Positions 21,891 to 31,003 of a DNA stretch of 34,643 bases are shown here, piece by piece; the stretch's first letter is position 1, and the number at the start of each line of letters is the position of its first letter. The stretch lies in assembly GCA_030828105.1 (NCBI GenBank), contig JAURDE010000007.1:1-34643 (forward strand), written 5' to 3'. The position numbers and the translations under genes are program-made. This stretch comes from Bdellovibrionota bacterium (GTDB lineage Bacteria > Bdellovibrionota > Bacteriovoracia > Bacteriovoracales > Bacteriovoracaceae). The notes under the pieces were generated by a model. It did not search any database and was not told the DNA's origin. It was given only the letters and a program-made list of their open reading frames with translations.

Positions 21891-23702
21891 ATGTGTGGAA
21901 TCGTTGGCCATTCCGGCCCAGGAAATTCTGTTGAAAAGGTTTTAGAAGGCTTAAAGCGTTTGGAATACAGAGGTTACGACTCTGCCGGCGTATGCTTTAA
22001 AAATACTCATGATGAATTAGTCTTGATTAAAAAGGCAGGAAAACTAGAAAACCTTGAAAAAGCGTTAGTAGATGTCCCCCTTAACTCAAAAATCTGCGTC
22101 GGTCACACTAGATGGGCCACACATGGGGTAGTTAATGAGGCCAATTCCCATCCCCATCTTAGTGAAAAAGTAGCAATCGTTCATAACGGAATAATAGAAA
22201 ATTCCAGTGAGTTGAGAAAAGAGTTAATAGATCAAGGTGAATCTTTTCAATCAGAAACTGACTCTGAAGTTTTTTTGATTTTAATCTCCAAAGGATTAAG
22301 GGAAGGTAAAGATTTAAATGAGGCCATAAGAGAAGCTTTTTTTAGGATTGAGGGTAATTCTGCTTTTGTTATCCAACATAGAGATAAAGGAGAGATCCTA
22401 ACTATTAAAAAAGGTGCTCCAATAGTTTGTGGTATTAATGAACAAACTAAAGAAGTTATGGTTTCTTCGGACCCTTATGCTTTAGCAGGGTTTGTAACAA
22501 AGATTTTCTTTCCAGAAGACTCAGTCCTTTGCCGCCTTAATCCAGATCGTAATGAATTAATCACTTTTAATGAGCTTGATGGCTCATTAAGCTCAAGATA
22601 TACGACCAAAGATTTAGATCAATCTTTTGAAGTTGCGACAAAAGGACAGTTTCCTCACTATATGTTAAAGGAAATTTATGAACAGCCAGTTTTAGTTAGA
22701 GGACTACTCCAATACTATGCTGAAGGAGAAGGGGCAGAGACACTAAAAAGGCTTAGATCTTTTAAGCCAAAGAAAATACATATAGTTGGTTGTGGAACTG
22801 CTTATTATGCCGGTATGGTTATTCAAGGCTTTATTGAAAGAATCCTTAGAATCCCATCAAGCGTCTCTTTCGCATCCGAATTTCGTTATAGCTCTCCAAT
22901 TTTGGATCATGGAGACCTAGGTATCTTTATCAGTCAGTCAGGTGAAACGGCCGATACTCTAGCGGCCCAAAAACTATGCAAAGATGCGGGTGTAAAAACC
23001 CTTTCAATTGTTAATGTAGAGGGCTCAACTCTCTTTAGACAATGTGATGAAAATCTTCTTATTAATGCAGGTGTAGAAATAGGGGTGGCTTCAACAAAAG
23101 CATTTACCCAACAATGTTTAACTGGCCGAATACTAGCTAGTGCTTGGAAAAAAGATAACGAAAGTGATGATATTGAAAGAAAGTTTTCTATTTTTTCCCA
23201 TAGACTTGAGGCACTTCTTGATCAAGTTCCTATAATTGAAGCAATTGCTCACGAGATTCATAACTTTAAAGGGTTTTTATATACAGGAAGAGGTAAGTAT
23301 TTTCCCGTAGCTTTAGAAGGGGCCTTAAAGTTAAAAGAGATTGCTTATGTTCATGCTGAAGGCTATGCCTCAGGTGAGTTAAAGCACGGCCCTATAGCTT
23401 TGATCGATGAGGAGATTGTTAATATTGCTATCGTTGGCCCAGAGCTTTACGAAAAAACTATATCCAATATTGAGGAAATTAGGGCGAGAAAAGGAAAGAT
23501 AGTTTCAATTGGCCCTAAGGATGATGAAGGATTAAAACAAATTTCTCATTTCTATATACCCCTTAATTTTGTCGGACTAGGGGAGCTATCCCCCTTGTAT
23601 GTTAACGTGGTTAACCAATTGTTGGCTTACTATGTTGCAAAAAGTAAAGGGACAGATATAGATAAACCGAGAAATCTTGCTAAATCTGTTACAGTAGAAT
23701 GA
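21891..23702 (+). CDS. glmS: Glutamine-fructose-6-phosphate aminotransferase GlmS
   Basis: GlmS converts fructose-6-phosphate and glutamine to glucosamine-6-phosphate, the first step to UDP-GlcNAc. The N-terminal nucleophile Cys2 (MCGIVG) and the glutaminase signatures GYDSAG, HTRWATHG, NSHPH and HNGIIEN are present. Two SIS sugar-isomerase domains follow (about 290-420 with SQSGETADTL, and 450-600 with EGALKLKEIAY, ASGELKHGPIAL). It ends in DKPRNLAKSVTVE as the family does. The 603-residue length is normal. An AAGGAGA site precedes the ATG. Its stop overlaps the start of the helicase gene (ATGA). Confidence 0.98.
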   Translation: MCGIVGHSGPGNSVEKVLEGLKRLEYRGYDSAGVCFKNTHDELVLIKKAGKLENLEKALVDVPLNSKICVGHTRWATHGVVNEANSHPHLSEKVAIVHNGIIENSSELRKELIDQGESFQSETDSEVFLILISKGLREGKDLNEAIREAFFRIEGNSAFVIQHRDKGEILTIKKGAPIVCGINEQTKEVMVSSDPYALAGFVTKIFFPEDSVLCRLNPDRNELITFNELDGSLSSRYTTKDLDQSFEVATKGQFPHYMLKEIYEQPVLVRGLLQYYAEGEGAETLKRLRSFKPKKIHIVGCGTAYYAGMVIQGFIERILRIPSSVSFASEFRYSSPILDHGDLGIFISQSGETADTLAAQKLCKDAGVKTLSIVNVEGSTLFRQCDENLLINAGVEIGVASTKAFTQQCLTGRILASAWKKDNESDDIERKFSIFSHRLEALLDQVPIIEAIAHEIHNFKGFLYTGRGKYFPVALEGALKLKEIAYVHAEGYASGELKHGPIALIDEEIVNIAIVGPELYEKTISNIEEIRARKGKIVSIGPKDDEGLKQISHFYIPLNFVGLGELSPLYVNVVNQLLAYYVAKSKGTDIDKPRNLAKSVTVE

Positions 23703-25933
23703 CCTATTTAAATAACCTAAACAGTGGACAAAAAGAGGCCGTACTAGCAACTGATGGGCCTGTGATGATTCTAGCAGGTGCAGGGTCAGGTAAAACTCGT
23801 ACCTTGGTATCAAGGATTTCTTATTTACTTGATAAGATACAGGTAAGTTCTCATCAGCTCTTAGCACTCACTTTTTCTAATAAAGCTGCGAAAGAAATGA
23901 GGGAAAGAATCTCTAGAGAACTTCAGCTAGATCTTGGAAGTTTACAGGTGACTACTTTCCATTCATTTTGTGCAAAGTTGTTAAGAAGCGAAGCTAATTA
24001 TCTTGGTCTTTCTAAAAATTTCACTATTTATGATACCTCTGAAACAAAAGCAGTTATTAAATCTATTTTAGCAAAAAGAGGAATTAGCTCCAAAGAATTG
24101 CCTCCATCAGAGGTCCTCTATTACATAGATGATTTAAAAAATAATGGTTACTACAAAGATACCAAGATGGATCTTGATTACGATATTGATGCTGAAGATG
24201 AATATTATGAGTATTATCTAGAGTATGAACAAGAGTTAAGAAGGGCCAATGCAGTCGACTTTGGAGGTCTTATTACTGGAGTTCTTGAGCTTTTTGAGAA
24301 GTTTCCAAAAGTAATGAATCATTATCAGGAAAGGTTTAAATATATTCTTGTTGATGAGTATCAAGACACTAACCGGTGTCAATTTCATTTGCTAAAACAT
24401 TTAAGTGATAAGAATAAAAATATATGTGTAGTTGGGGATGAGGATCAGTCGATTTACTCATGGAGAGGCGCAGACATTAGAAATATTCTTGATTTTGAAG
24501 AAACCTATCCCCATGCAAAAATATTGAAGCTTGAACAAAATTATCGTTCATCTAAGACAATTATCGAAGCCGCTAGCTGTGTTATTGAAAGAAATAGTCA
24601 CAGAAAAGGCAAAAAGATGTGGACTCAAAACTCAGAAGGGAACTCCATTTCAATTGTGGAATGTCCTAATGAGCAAGGGGAAGCACAATTTGTAACGACA
24701 AAAATAATTGAGCAAGCCGAAAAAGGAACAGACCTTTCAGATGTGGCCATTTTTTATAGAACCAATTCTCAGTCCAGAGTAATTGAAGATGCGCTTCGAA
24801 AAAATAATATTCCTTACAGAGTTGTTGGGGGAATGCGCTTTTATGAAAGAAAGGAAATCAAGGATCTTCTGTGTTATTTACGCATTTTGGTAAATGAAAA
24901 AGATTCACTTGCTTTGGCCAGAATCATTAATGTGCCAACAAGAGGAATAGGTGCAACCAGTCTTAGGAAAATTGAGGAAAAGGCCGTTGAGGAAAATGTC
25001 TCATTATGGGAGATGGTTGAGCTTATTGTGGAAAAACCAGAAAATTATTCTTATTTAAGGTTGAGTTCAAAAATACGCAGCTCATTGTCTGAATTTGTTA
25101 ATTTGGTGTGGGAGTGTAAGACCCTCGATAAAAATAAAGAGAAACCATCAATAATTTTTGAAAAGCTTCTTTATGAAAGTGGGTATATTGAAAGTTTAAG
25201 GGTCACAAAAAACTATGAAGACCAAGCTCGTATAGAGAATTTAGAGGAACTAGGCTCTGCTATAAAACAATTTGAAGAAAGTAGTACTCAACCTAATATC
25301 CTTAGCTTTTTAGAGTCCGTTACGCTTGATACAAATATTGAGAGTGATGATGAAAGATCACAAGATATGAGGGGTGAGGTTTCTTTAATGACAATTCATG
25401 GAGCTAAAGGTTTAGAGTTTCCATTAGTATTCATTACTGGAGCCGAAGAAAATATTTTTCCTTCTTTTAGAAGTTTGGAAGAAGGAGAAATGGCCAGTGA
25501 AGAAGAAAGAAGACTTTTTTATGTTGCCATGACAAGGGCCATGAAAGAGCTCTATATTGTATTCGCTCAAGGAAGAATGCTTTACGGTCAATTAAAATTC
25601 AATGGGCCAAGTCGATTCATTTATGAAATACCTGATAAGTTTTATGAATGGATAAAAACAGGGAAGTTTGGTCAATCCTACACTAATGATTTTGAAGAAT
25701 CTCAAGAGCTTTATGACCCTGATGAGGTCGTTTATCAAGTAGGAGAAGAAAGACAGATAGAAAAAACCAAATCAAAGTTTCCTAAAGGCAAAAGAGTCCT
25801 TCATGCATTATATGGGGAAGGAAAAATAGTATCTAATAATGGTCTAGGAAATGAAGAGAAAGTTGTAATTAAATTTAAAGATGGTGCTACAAAGAAGTTC
25901 ATGGTTAAGTTCGCACCATTAACTTTATTGTAA
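23699..25933 (+). CDS. pcrA: UvrD/PcrA-type DNA helicase
   Basis: This is a superfamily-1 3'-5' helicase for repair and replication-fork upkeep. Motifs in order are: Q motif NSGQKEAV, Walker A GAGSGKT (27-33), Ia TFSNKAAKEM, II VDEYQDTN, III GDEDQSIYSWRGA, IV LEQNYRSSKTI, V TIHGAKGLEFP and VI VAMTRAMKELY. The C-terminal 45 residues (GKRVLHALYGEGKIVS, FKDGATKKFM) are the Tudor-like domain of PcrA/UvrD that binds RNA polymerase, which favours PcrA/UvrD over Rep. The 744-residue length is normal. It is translationally coupled to glmS and immediately followed by the editing-protein gene. Confidence 0.96.
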   Translation: MTYLNNLNSGQKEAVLATDGPVMILAGAGSGKTRTLVSRISYLLDKIQVSSHQLLALTFSNKAAKEMRERISRELQLDLGSLQVTTFHSFCAKLLRSEANYLGLSKNFTIYDTSETKAVIKSILAKRGISSKELPPSEVLYYIDDLKNNGYYKDTKMDLDYDIDAEDEYYEYYLEYEQELRRANAVDFGGLITGVLELFEKFPKVMNHYQERFKYILVDEYQDTNRCQFHLLKHLSDKNKNICVVGDEDQSIYSWRGADIRNILDFEETYPHAKILKLEQNYRSSKTIIEAASCVIERNSHRKGKKMWTQNSEGNSISIVECPNEQGEAQFVTTKIIEQAEKGTDLSDVAIFYRTNSQSRVIEDALRKNNIPYRVVGGMRFYERKEIKDLLCYLRILVNEKDSLALARIINVPTRGIGATSLRKIEEKAVEENVSLWEMVELIVEKPENYSYLRLSSKIRSSLSEFVNLVWECKTLDKNKEKPSIIFEKLLYESGYIESLRVTKNYEDQARIENLEELGSAIKQFEESSTQPNILSFLESVTLDTNIESDDERSQDMRGEVSLMTIHGAKGLEFPLVFITGAEENIFPSFRSLEEGEMASEEERRLFYVAMTRAMKELYIVFAQGRMLYGQLKFNGPSRFIYEIPDKFYEWIKTGKFGQSYTNDFEESQELYDPDEVVYQVGEERQIEKTKSKFPKGKRVLHALYGEGKIVSNNGLGNEEKVVIKFKDGATKKFMVKFAPLTLL

Positions 25934-26404
25934 ATGGAACTTCATCACAAACTTAATCAATTATTGAATTCGCATAAAATATCTTATCAAAGTATGGAGC
26001 ATCCTCCAGGACAAACATGTGAGTTAGCTGCCCAGATGCGTGGTTCTGAATTGAAAATCGGAGGAAAATCCCTATTGCTTAAATCCAAGAGGGGTTTTCA
26101 TATATTTACTCTCTCAGCTGCTTTTGAGGCAGATTCTACTAGAATGAGAAAGATCTTAAGGTCTCAAAAACTACGCTTTGCTAAGGATGAAGAATTCACT
26201 TCAATAACGGGAGTTCCAAAGGGAGCATTACCACCCTTTGGAAGAGAATTACACAACCTAGATCTTTATTTGGATTTAAGTATTCTAGAAAATGACAGTA
26301 TAGCTTTCAATGCGGGTTTATTAACTCAATCGTATATTCTATCAACCAATGATTATTTAAAAATAAGTTCACCCTTTATCTGTTCTTTTTCAAAAGTAAA
26401 ATAG
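25934..26404 (+). CDS. YbaK/prolyl-tRNA-synthetase editing-domain protein
   Basis: Free-standing editing proteins of this family hydrolyse mischarged aminoacyl-tRNAs such as Cys- or Ala-tRNA(Pro). The conserved Lys lies at 45 in GGKSLLLK, and the family signature TGVPKGALPPFG at about 92-103; the full 156 residues match one domain. The ATG follows the helicase stop with no gap and no separate ribosome-binding site, so it is probably coupled. Whether it is YbaK-, ProX- or Ybak-like in specificity cannot be told. Confidence 0.88.
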   Translation: MELHHKLNQLLNSHKISYQSMEHPPGQTCELAAQMRGSELKIGGKSLLLKSKRGFHIFTLSAAFEADSTRMRKILRSQKLRFAKDEEFTSITGVPKGALPPFGRELHNLDLYLDLSILENDSIAFNAGLLTQSYILSTNDYLKISSPFICSFSKVK

Positions 26405-26424
26405 TCAAATAAGAAGACTCTTTA

Positions 26425-26450
26425 TATAGCATTTTTTATTTTGCTATAAT
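26425..26450 (+). promoter_or_regulatory. Inverted repeat and -10 box before the AsmA-like gene
   Basis: TATAGCA (26425-26431) and TGCTATA (26442-26448) form a 7-bp inverted repeat with a T-rich loop. The right arm overlaps TATAAT (26445-26450), 28 bases before the ATG. It may be a promoter with overlapping operator, or a weak terminator of the upstream operon; no good -35 is seen. Confidence 0.4.
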
Positions 26451-26478
26451 TGGAAGATAACTCTTAATAGGAGATTCC

Positions 26479-28716
26479 ATGAAGGGATCAAAGTTTAAAT
26501 TAATCTTGATAGTTTTAGTTTTAATCGCAACTGGTTTTGGGGCCGTATACTATTATGCTGCCACCAAAATATCACCAGAGGAAATTAGAAAAAGAGCGCT
26601 GGTAGAAATACAGAAAGTGTTTCCTAATGCAGAAGTAACGTTAGGAAAAATAGATTTTAAACTTGGAACGTCCATTAATTTTGAGGTTGAAAAACTTAAT
26701 ATAAAACATTCAACAGGGGATTTATTAGACTTACAGTCATTCCTGGTTAAAATCCCTGTTTTTTCTGTTTTAACAGGACATGGAAGCGTTGATTTTAAAA
26801 TCCAAAAACCAAAATTAAGCTATAAGGAATTCAAAAAGAAAAATAATTGGCAGATGGCCATGGGTGAAAATAAACAAAAAGCCGAAAAAACTGATTCTGA
26901 GCTCAGTCTAGTCATTCCAGCTTTTCTATCGAATATAAGAATTAATTTTGATATGGGCCAAACAAATCTAGATTATTATCTCCAGTCAGGAGAGAAAGGA
27001 ACTTTGGCGATTACAACCTTTCTTATAAAAAACTTGAATTTAAAAGAACCAACGGCCTTTGAAGTCAGATCTAACTACTCTCAAGATAAAACAAAGCTGT
27101 CTTTTCTTGCGATTGGGGAGGTTCATCTTAACAAATTACTAAAGGGAGAAGACTTATTTGCGAATATTTTAATCAATTTAAATGATATCCATGGAGCAGC
27201 TTTAAAGAAACCAATTCAGGAGGTAAAAGCAAATATAAAAATAACACAGAAGCCTAAAGGAGATTTACTTGGTCAATGGGATCTCCAGTTTGGTGATAGT
27301 GGAAAAGCAAAAGCAGATTTTAGTTATAAGAATAAAAATTTAGAGTTATCTAAGATAGAAAGTGATATTTCATTGGCCAATCTAGTTAAGGATTTAGGCT
27401 TAAAAGGTCTTGAAGATTTTAAGTTAGGAAAAACTTCATTTAAATTAAATGGTCAAATTAAATTATTAAGTAATAATAAAATTTTACCAGATCTATCATT
27501 TAGTATTAGTCCAAATTTAGGCTTTAGTATTAATAACATAAAAGGTGATTATGGTTTAGAAGGAACTTTCAGGAATAAAAAGTTAATTCTTAACGGAAAG
27601 GGGGAGGTCTTAGATGGTCAAATTAAGACGTCCTTAAATGGAGACCTAAATTTGATGCAACTTAAAGATGGTTTTGAAGGACTTTCACCAATGTCTCTCA
27701 ATATTTGGGCCAAAGGTATTAAATTCACAAAACAAATGATTAGAGATAGCCTATATAAAAAAGAGCCTTCTGTCTCAACAATTACAACAATAAAAAACAA
27801 TGGAGTAAATAAGGATGTAGTACCATTGTTACTTCCAAAATTACGGTTAGACATGTTTTTAGATCAAATAAAGATTGATGATAGAGATTTTTCTGGAAAA
27901 TTAAGGGCCATTACTTCATTAAATAAGCTTGTCTTAAGAGACTTTGACTTTAATTATTCTAAAGGTCGAGGCGTCTTGGGCTTGGTTTCTGAAATAGATA
28001 ATAAAGGTATTTCTAATCAGATAAATTTTAAATTAACAGATTTGGACTTAAAAGGTTTGGGAGTTTTTCTACCTGAAGTTTTTCAAGGTTTAGAGGGAAA
28101 GTTTAATGGTGTAGTGAAAGGTAATGTCTCAAAGAAAAGTGATAAAATTAACCACGATATAACGGTAAATGTGAAGGCCTATAACGGTAAAATTAAAGGA
28201 CTTAACATTAAAGAGAGACTTGACTCTATAATAGATAATATGAGCTTTTTGAAAAATAAAAATATAAAATTACCAGAAAAAATAGATGGTGAATTTAAAA
28301 AGCTTTTATTGGATGGGCGGTTTAAAACAAATAATTATGATCTTAAGTCATTTTCATTTGATGGCCCAGATAAAACAATAATGTTTACTGGTAATGGTAA
28401 ACTTTTTCCTAACTCTAAATCTCAAATCGGAAAAATTGATGTTAATCTAACAGATAAGACAGGAAAAATAACTACCAGTCTAAAACGTTATGCGGGGGTA
28501 GAGGTTTTACCTCTTAGATTTGAGGGAACTCAATTAAATATGTCTCCCAATTATGAGTACACTTTGACTCGTTTAGCGAAAAAAGCCTTGCAAAAAAAAA
28601 CGAGTTTAGCAAAATCAAAGGCCAAAGAAAAGATGAAAAAAACTATTGAGAAAAAAGCCGGAGATCTTCTAAAGAGTAAGGATGTAAAAAAATTATTAAA
28701 AGGTTTTTTTGACTAA
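26479..28716 (+). CDS. AsmA-family envelope protein, 745 aa
   Basis: AsmA-like proteins are anchored in the inner membrane and span the periplasm; members are implicated in phospholipid transport to the outer membrane. One N-terminal helix (about residues 7-27) is followed by the AsmA opening (ISPEEIRKRALVEIQKVFPNAEVTLGKIDF) and long stretches of beta-type repeats typical of the family, such as GLSPMSLNIWAKGIKF and GLEGKFNGVVKGNVSKK. The C-terminal 40 residues form a strongly basic helix. An AGGAGA site precedes the ATG. The stop overlaps the start of the phosphatase gene (TAATG), so the genes are coupled. Confidence 0.85.
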   Translation: MKGSKFKLILIVLVLIATGFGAVYYYAATKISPEEIRKRALVEIQKVFPNAEVTLGKIDFKLGTSINFEVEKLNIKHSTGDLLDLQSFLVKIPVFSVLTGHGSVDFKIQKPKLSYKEFKKKNNWQMAMGENKQKAEKTDSELSLVIPAFLSNIRINFDMGQTNLDYYLQSGEKGTLAITTFLIKNLNLKEPTAFEVRSNYSQDKTKLSFLAIGEVHLNKLLKGEDLFANILINLNDIHGAALKKPIQEVKANIKITQKPKGDLLGQWDLQFGDSGKAKADFSYKNKNLELSKIESDISLANLVKDLGLKGLEDFKLGKTSFKLNGQIKLLSNNKILPDLSFSISPNLGFSINNIKGDYGLEGTFRNKKLILNGKGEVLDGQIKTSLNGDLNLMQLKDGFEGLSPMSLNIWAKGIKFTKQMIRDSLYKKEPSVSTITTIKNNGVNKDVVPLLLPKLRLDMFLDQIKIDDRDFSGKLRAITSLNKLVLRDFDFNYSKGRGVLGLVSEIDNKGISNQINFKLTDLDLKGLGVFLPEVFQGLEGKFNGVVKGNVSKKSDKINHDITVNVKAYNGKIKGLNIKERLDSIIDNMSFLKNKNIKLPEKIDGEFKKLLLDGRFKTNNYDLKSFSFDGPDKTIMFTGNGKLFPNSKSQIGKIDVNLTDKTGKITTSLKRYAGVEVLPLRFEGTQLNMSPNYEYTLTRLAKKALQKKTSLAKSKAKEKMKKTIEKKAGDLLKSKDVKKLLKGFFD

Positions 28717-29606
28717 TGAAGAAATCAAGTATTGATATAGGTTCAAATAGTATATTGCTTCTCTATGGTGAGTTGAATAAATCCTTCAACGAGATGGGAA
28801 ATGAAGCAGAAGTAGTAGGGCTTGGCAAAGGCGTAGATGAAACAGGTAATTTTTTAAATGAAAAAATGGATCATGCCTTTAAAGTTCTTCAGAGGTTCAG
28901 AGAAGTATTAGTAAGTAACGGTTTTGACCCCCTAGAAACAATCGTAACAGCTACAGAAGCTTCAAGAAATGCCAAAAATAGTAAAAGCTTTTTTCTTAAA
29001 GTAAAAAATGATTTAGGGTTTAATGTTCAAATAATTTCGCCTCTTGGAGAAGCTTATTATACTAGTTTAGGCATTATTAATTTAAAGAAAGAACTTTCAT
29101 CTAATGAATGCCTCCTTATTGATTTGGGGGGAGCTTCTACTGAAGTTATACATTTGCAGAAAAAACCATTTCTTATTAAAAAGATGCAAAGTTTAAAATG
29201 CGGTAGTGTAAGGGCCACAGAGTGGATAGAAAAAAATAAGTATAAAAAAAACCTTGATCATATTTTTGATTCTTTAGATTTTAATGGGCCATTTGATGAA
29301 GCTATATGTATTGCTGGAACTTTCACAACGTTGGCCTCAATGTATCTAAAACAGAAGTCATTTAATCCTAAGGAAATTGAGGCCCTTAACATTGAGTTGG
29401 ACGATTTTTCTCAATTTGTTAAGTCCATCAAAGATCTTGATGCCTATCCCACTGCTATTTCAAGAAAAGAAACCATAAAAAATGGTGGGGTTTGGGCACT
29501 CGACTTACTAACAAGATTAAACGTTAAAAATATTTCATTTTCAACTTTTGGTTTACGCTATGGTGTTATTTTTGAAGGTGAGATTAGGCAGGAGCATATT
29601 ATATAA
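28716..29606 (+). CDS. Ppx/GppA-type phosphatase
   Basis: The 296-residue protein belongs to the exopolyphosphatase / pppGpp phosphatase family, with an ASKHA fold. It shows the first phosphate loop SIDIGSNSILLL (4-15), the TEASRNAKNS segment and the second loop LIDLGGASTEV (about 132-142). Short forms of about 300 residues without the C-terminal HD domain are common. It may act on polyphosphate or pppGpp; the substrate is not evident. It is coupled on both sides, to the AsmA-like gene and to the cyclic-nucleotide-binding gene, suggesting an envelope or stress-signalling unit. Confidence 0.9.
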   Translation: MKKSSIDIGSNSILLLYGELNKSFNEMGNEAEVVGLGKGVDETGNFLNEKMDHAFKVLQRFREVLVSNGFDPLETIVTATEASRNAKNSKSFFLKVKNDLGFNVQIISPLGEAYYTSLGIINLKKELSSNECLLIDLGGASTEVIHLQKKPFLIKKMQSLKCGSVRATEWIEKNKYKKNLDHIFDSLDFNGPFDEAICIAGTFTTLASMYLKQKSFNPKEIEALNIELDDFSQFVKSIKDLDAYPTAISRKETIKNGGVWALDLLTRLNVKNISFSTFGLRYGVIFEGEIRQEHII

Positions 29607-30061
29607 TGGACGCTTACAATATTGAGGCAGTAGATGAAAACTCTGTGCTTTTTTCAAAAGGTGAAGTTTCAAAAGAACTATTTTTGATAAAAAAAGGTAG
29701 TTTTAGGGTGTTTAAGGAAGAAGAAGGGGTAATATATTTAATAGGGATTAGAAAATCAGGCTCTTATTTAGGAGAACATAGTATTTTAAAGAAAGAGGCA
29801 TTAAGAAAATACTCTGCTGTGGCCGCCGAAAGCAGTGAGATAATCAGAATTCCTTATGAAGATATTGATAAGATCCTTAGAGAGGGCCCTATCTGGTTAA
29901 GACAAGTTTTTGGGACAATTTTATCTAGGTCACAAACTCTCAATGAATTTTTACTAACACATAGATTATATGATGATATAGAAATTTTAGAGGGAAATGC
30001 ATTGAAAGTGATTCACAATAGCATATTAGAATACAGAAAATCCAAAGGACTCAAAGTCTAA
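29606..30061 (+). CDS. Stand-alone cyclic-nucleotide-binding domain protein, 151 aa
   Basis: The N-terminal 110 residues are a cNMP-binding beta-roll (LFSKGEVSKELFLIKKGSFRVFK, GSYLGEHSIL in place of the usual GExFGExxLL). The phosphate-binding cassette is incomplete: GEHS is followed by KKEALRKYSA, without the clear R-(S/T)-A of true cAMP binders, though RKYSA is close. A helical C-terminus follows with no DNA-binding or kinase domain, so it must act by contact with a partner. The start overlaps the stop of the phosphatase gene (TAATG). It converges with a 4-base overlap on the FliG-like gene. Confidence 0.85.
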   Translation: MDAYNIEAVDENSVLFSKGEVSKELFLIKKGSFRVFKEEEGVIYLIGIRKSGSYLGEHSILKKEALRKYSAVAAESSEIIRIPYEDIDKILREGPIWLRQVFGTILSRSQTLNEFLLTHRLYDDIEILEGNALKVIHNSILEYRKSKGLKV

Positions 30062-30486
30062 ATACCTAGTAACCTTTTCTTATTTAATACCATAATAGTA
30101 TCAATTACTTTTGTTCTTGCCCTTTCCATATGAATCTTTTCATCCCTTATATTTGAGATAAGGGTTTCGTAGGCCCTTTCAGCATAGCTTCTTTCTGCTA
30201 GCGATAGAATTCTTTTTTGGAGGGCCAATGTCGAGTCTTTTAGGGCCAGGCCAAGAATTTGTGCATCGATATGATCGAATATAACTTTTATATTTTCATC
30301 ACTTAGTCTATTTAAATCTTCAAAGGTGTAGCTTTCTTGAAGAAGCTCATTTGCTAGAGATGGGTTTTTTACTCTTATTTTTGTGATTAACATTTCCTTT
30401 TCTCTATCACTTAGGAGTTGGAACATCTTAATTACTTGTGCCTTTCCATTAATAAAAATTCCTTGAGATGCTGGTTTATTTTCCAT
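30058..30486 (-). CDS. FliG middle/C-terminal-like protein without FliG N-domain, 142 aa
   Basis: Residues 51-136 match the FliG C-terminal domain pattern (YTFEDLNRLSDENIKVIF, then DAQILGLALKDST, KRILSLAERSYAERAYETL and a final VIDTIMVLNKKRL), and 16-47 resemble part of the middle domain. In the motor, FliG-C binds the stators and its charged helix generates torque. Here the usual 'QRAADxLRDDL' helix reads ERSYAERAYETL, so the paired acids are not kept. The N-domain that joins FliF is absent, so it cannot replace FliG. A GGAG site precedes the ATG, 14 bases after a coiled-coil gene on the same strand. A role as FliG paralogue in another rotary or gliding device, or as motor regulator, is inference. 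Confidence 0.7.
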   Translation of the reverse strand: MENKPASQGIFINGKAQVIKMFQLLSDREKEMLITKIRVKNPSLANELLQESYTFEDLNRLSDENIKVIFDHIDAQILGLALKDSTLALQKRILSLAERSYAERAYETLISNIRDEKIHMERARTKVIDTIMVLNKKRLLGI

Positions 30487-30500
30487 TCGTTAACTCCTAC

Positions 30501-30923
30501 CTATTCCGCTTGCCACTTTATTTTTTCGCGAACATAGTTTTTTCTTGCATTATCAATAACTTCTTTCTGCTCGTTAATAATTTTGTCTAATTCTGATTTC
30601 TGAGACTTTTTTAATTCTACTACCTTACTATCATGATTTAACTTAAGGTTTTCTAACTCTTCATTAAGACGCTTTGATTCTTCTTTGAATTGAGTCGTAT
30701 GTTTGTTTCTTAATTCCGTTAACTTTCTTGATTGTTCAACGGTTTCATTCTCTATTGCAACTTCGCTATCTTTTTTTATTCTTTCTAACTCTACTTCTCT
30801 TCTTTTAGCGACTTTATCGAACTCCATTCTATTTTTTTGCTGTAATTTTTGTAAATTACGCATATGTTTCTTAACTTCTGCTTCTTTAAATCTTTGGGCT
30901 TTTATAAGTGATATATCGGCCAT
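30501..30923 (-). CDS. Highly charged coiled-coil protein, 140 aa
   Basis: Almost the whole protein is a predicted long coiled coil of Lys, Glu, Arg and Asn with regular heptads (from about residue 12 to 130) and no signal peptide or membrane segment. I recognise no family; FliJ- or FliH-like export proteins are also long coiled coils but no specific match is visible. It precedes the FliG-like gene in the same operon, so they are likely partners. A GAGGT site lies before the ATG. Confidence 0.72.
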   Translation of the reverse strand: MADISLIKAQRFKEAEVKKHMRNLQKLQQKNRMEFDKVAKRREVELERIKKDSEVAIENETVEQSRKLTELRNKHTTQFKEESKRLNEELENLKLNHDSKVVELKKSQKSELDKIINEQKEVIDNARKNYVREKIKWQAE

Positions 30924-31003
30924 ATTACCTCAAAATGTTCATGCCATTTGGAGCATGTTCTTATATGATATGAAGAATCAACTTTTGGTTAAAGGAGGAA
31001 AAT

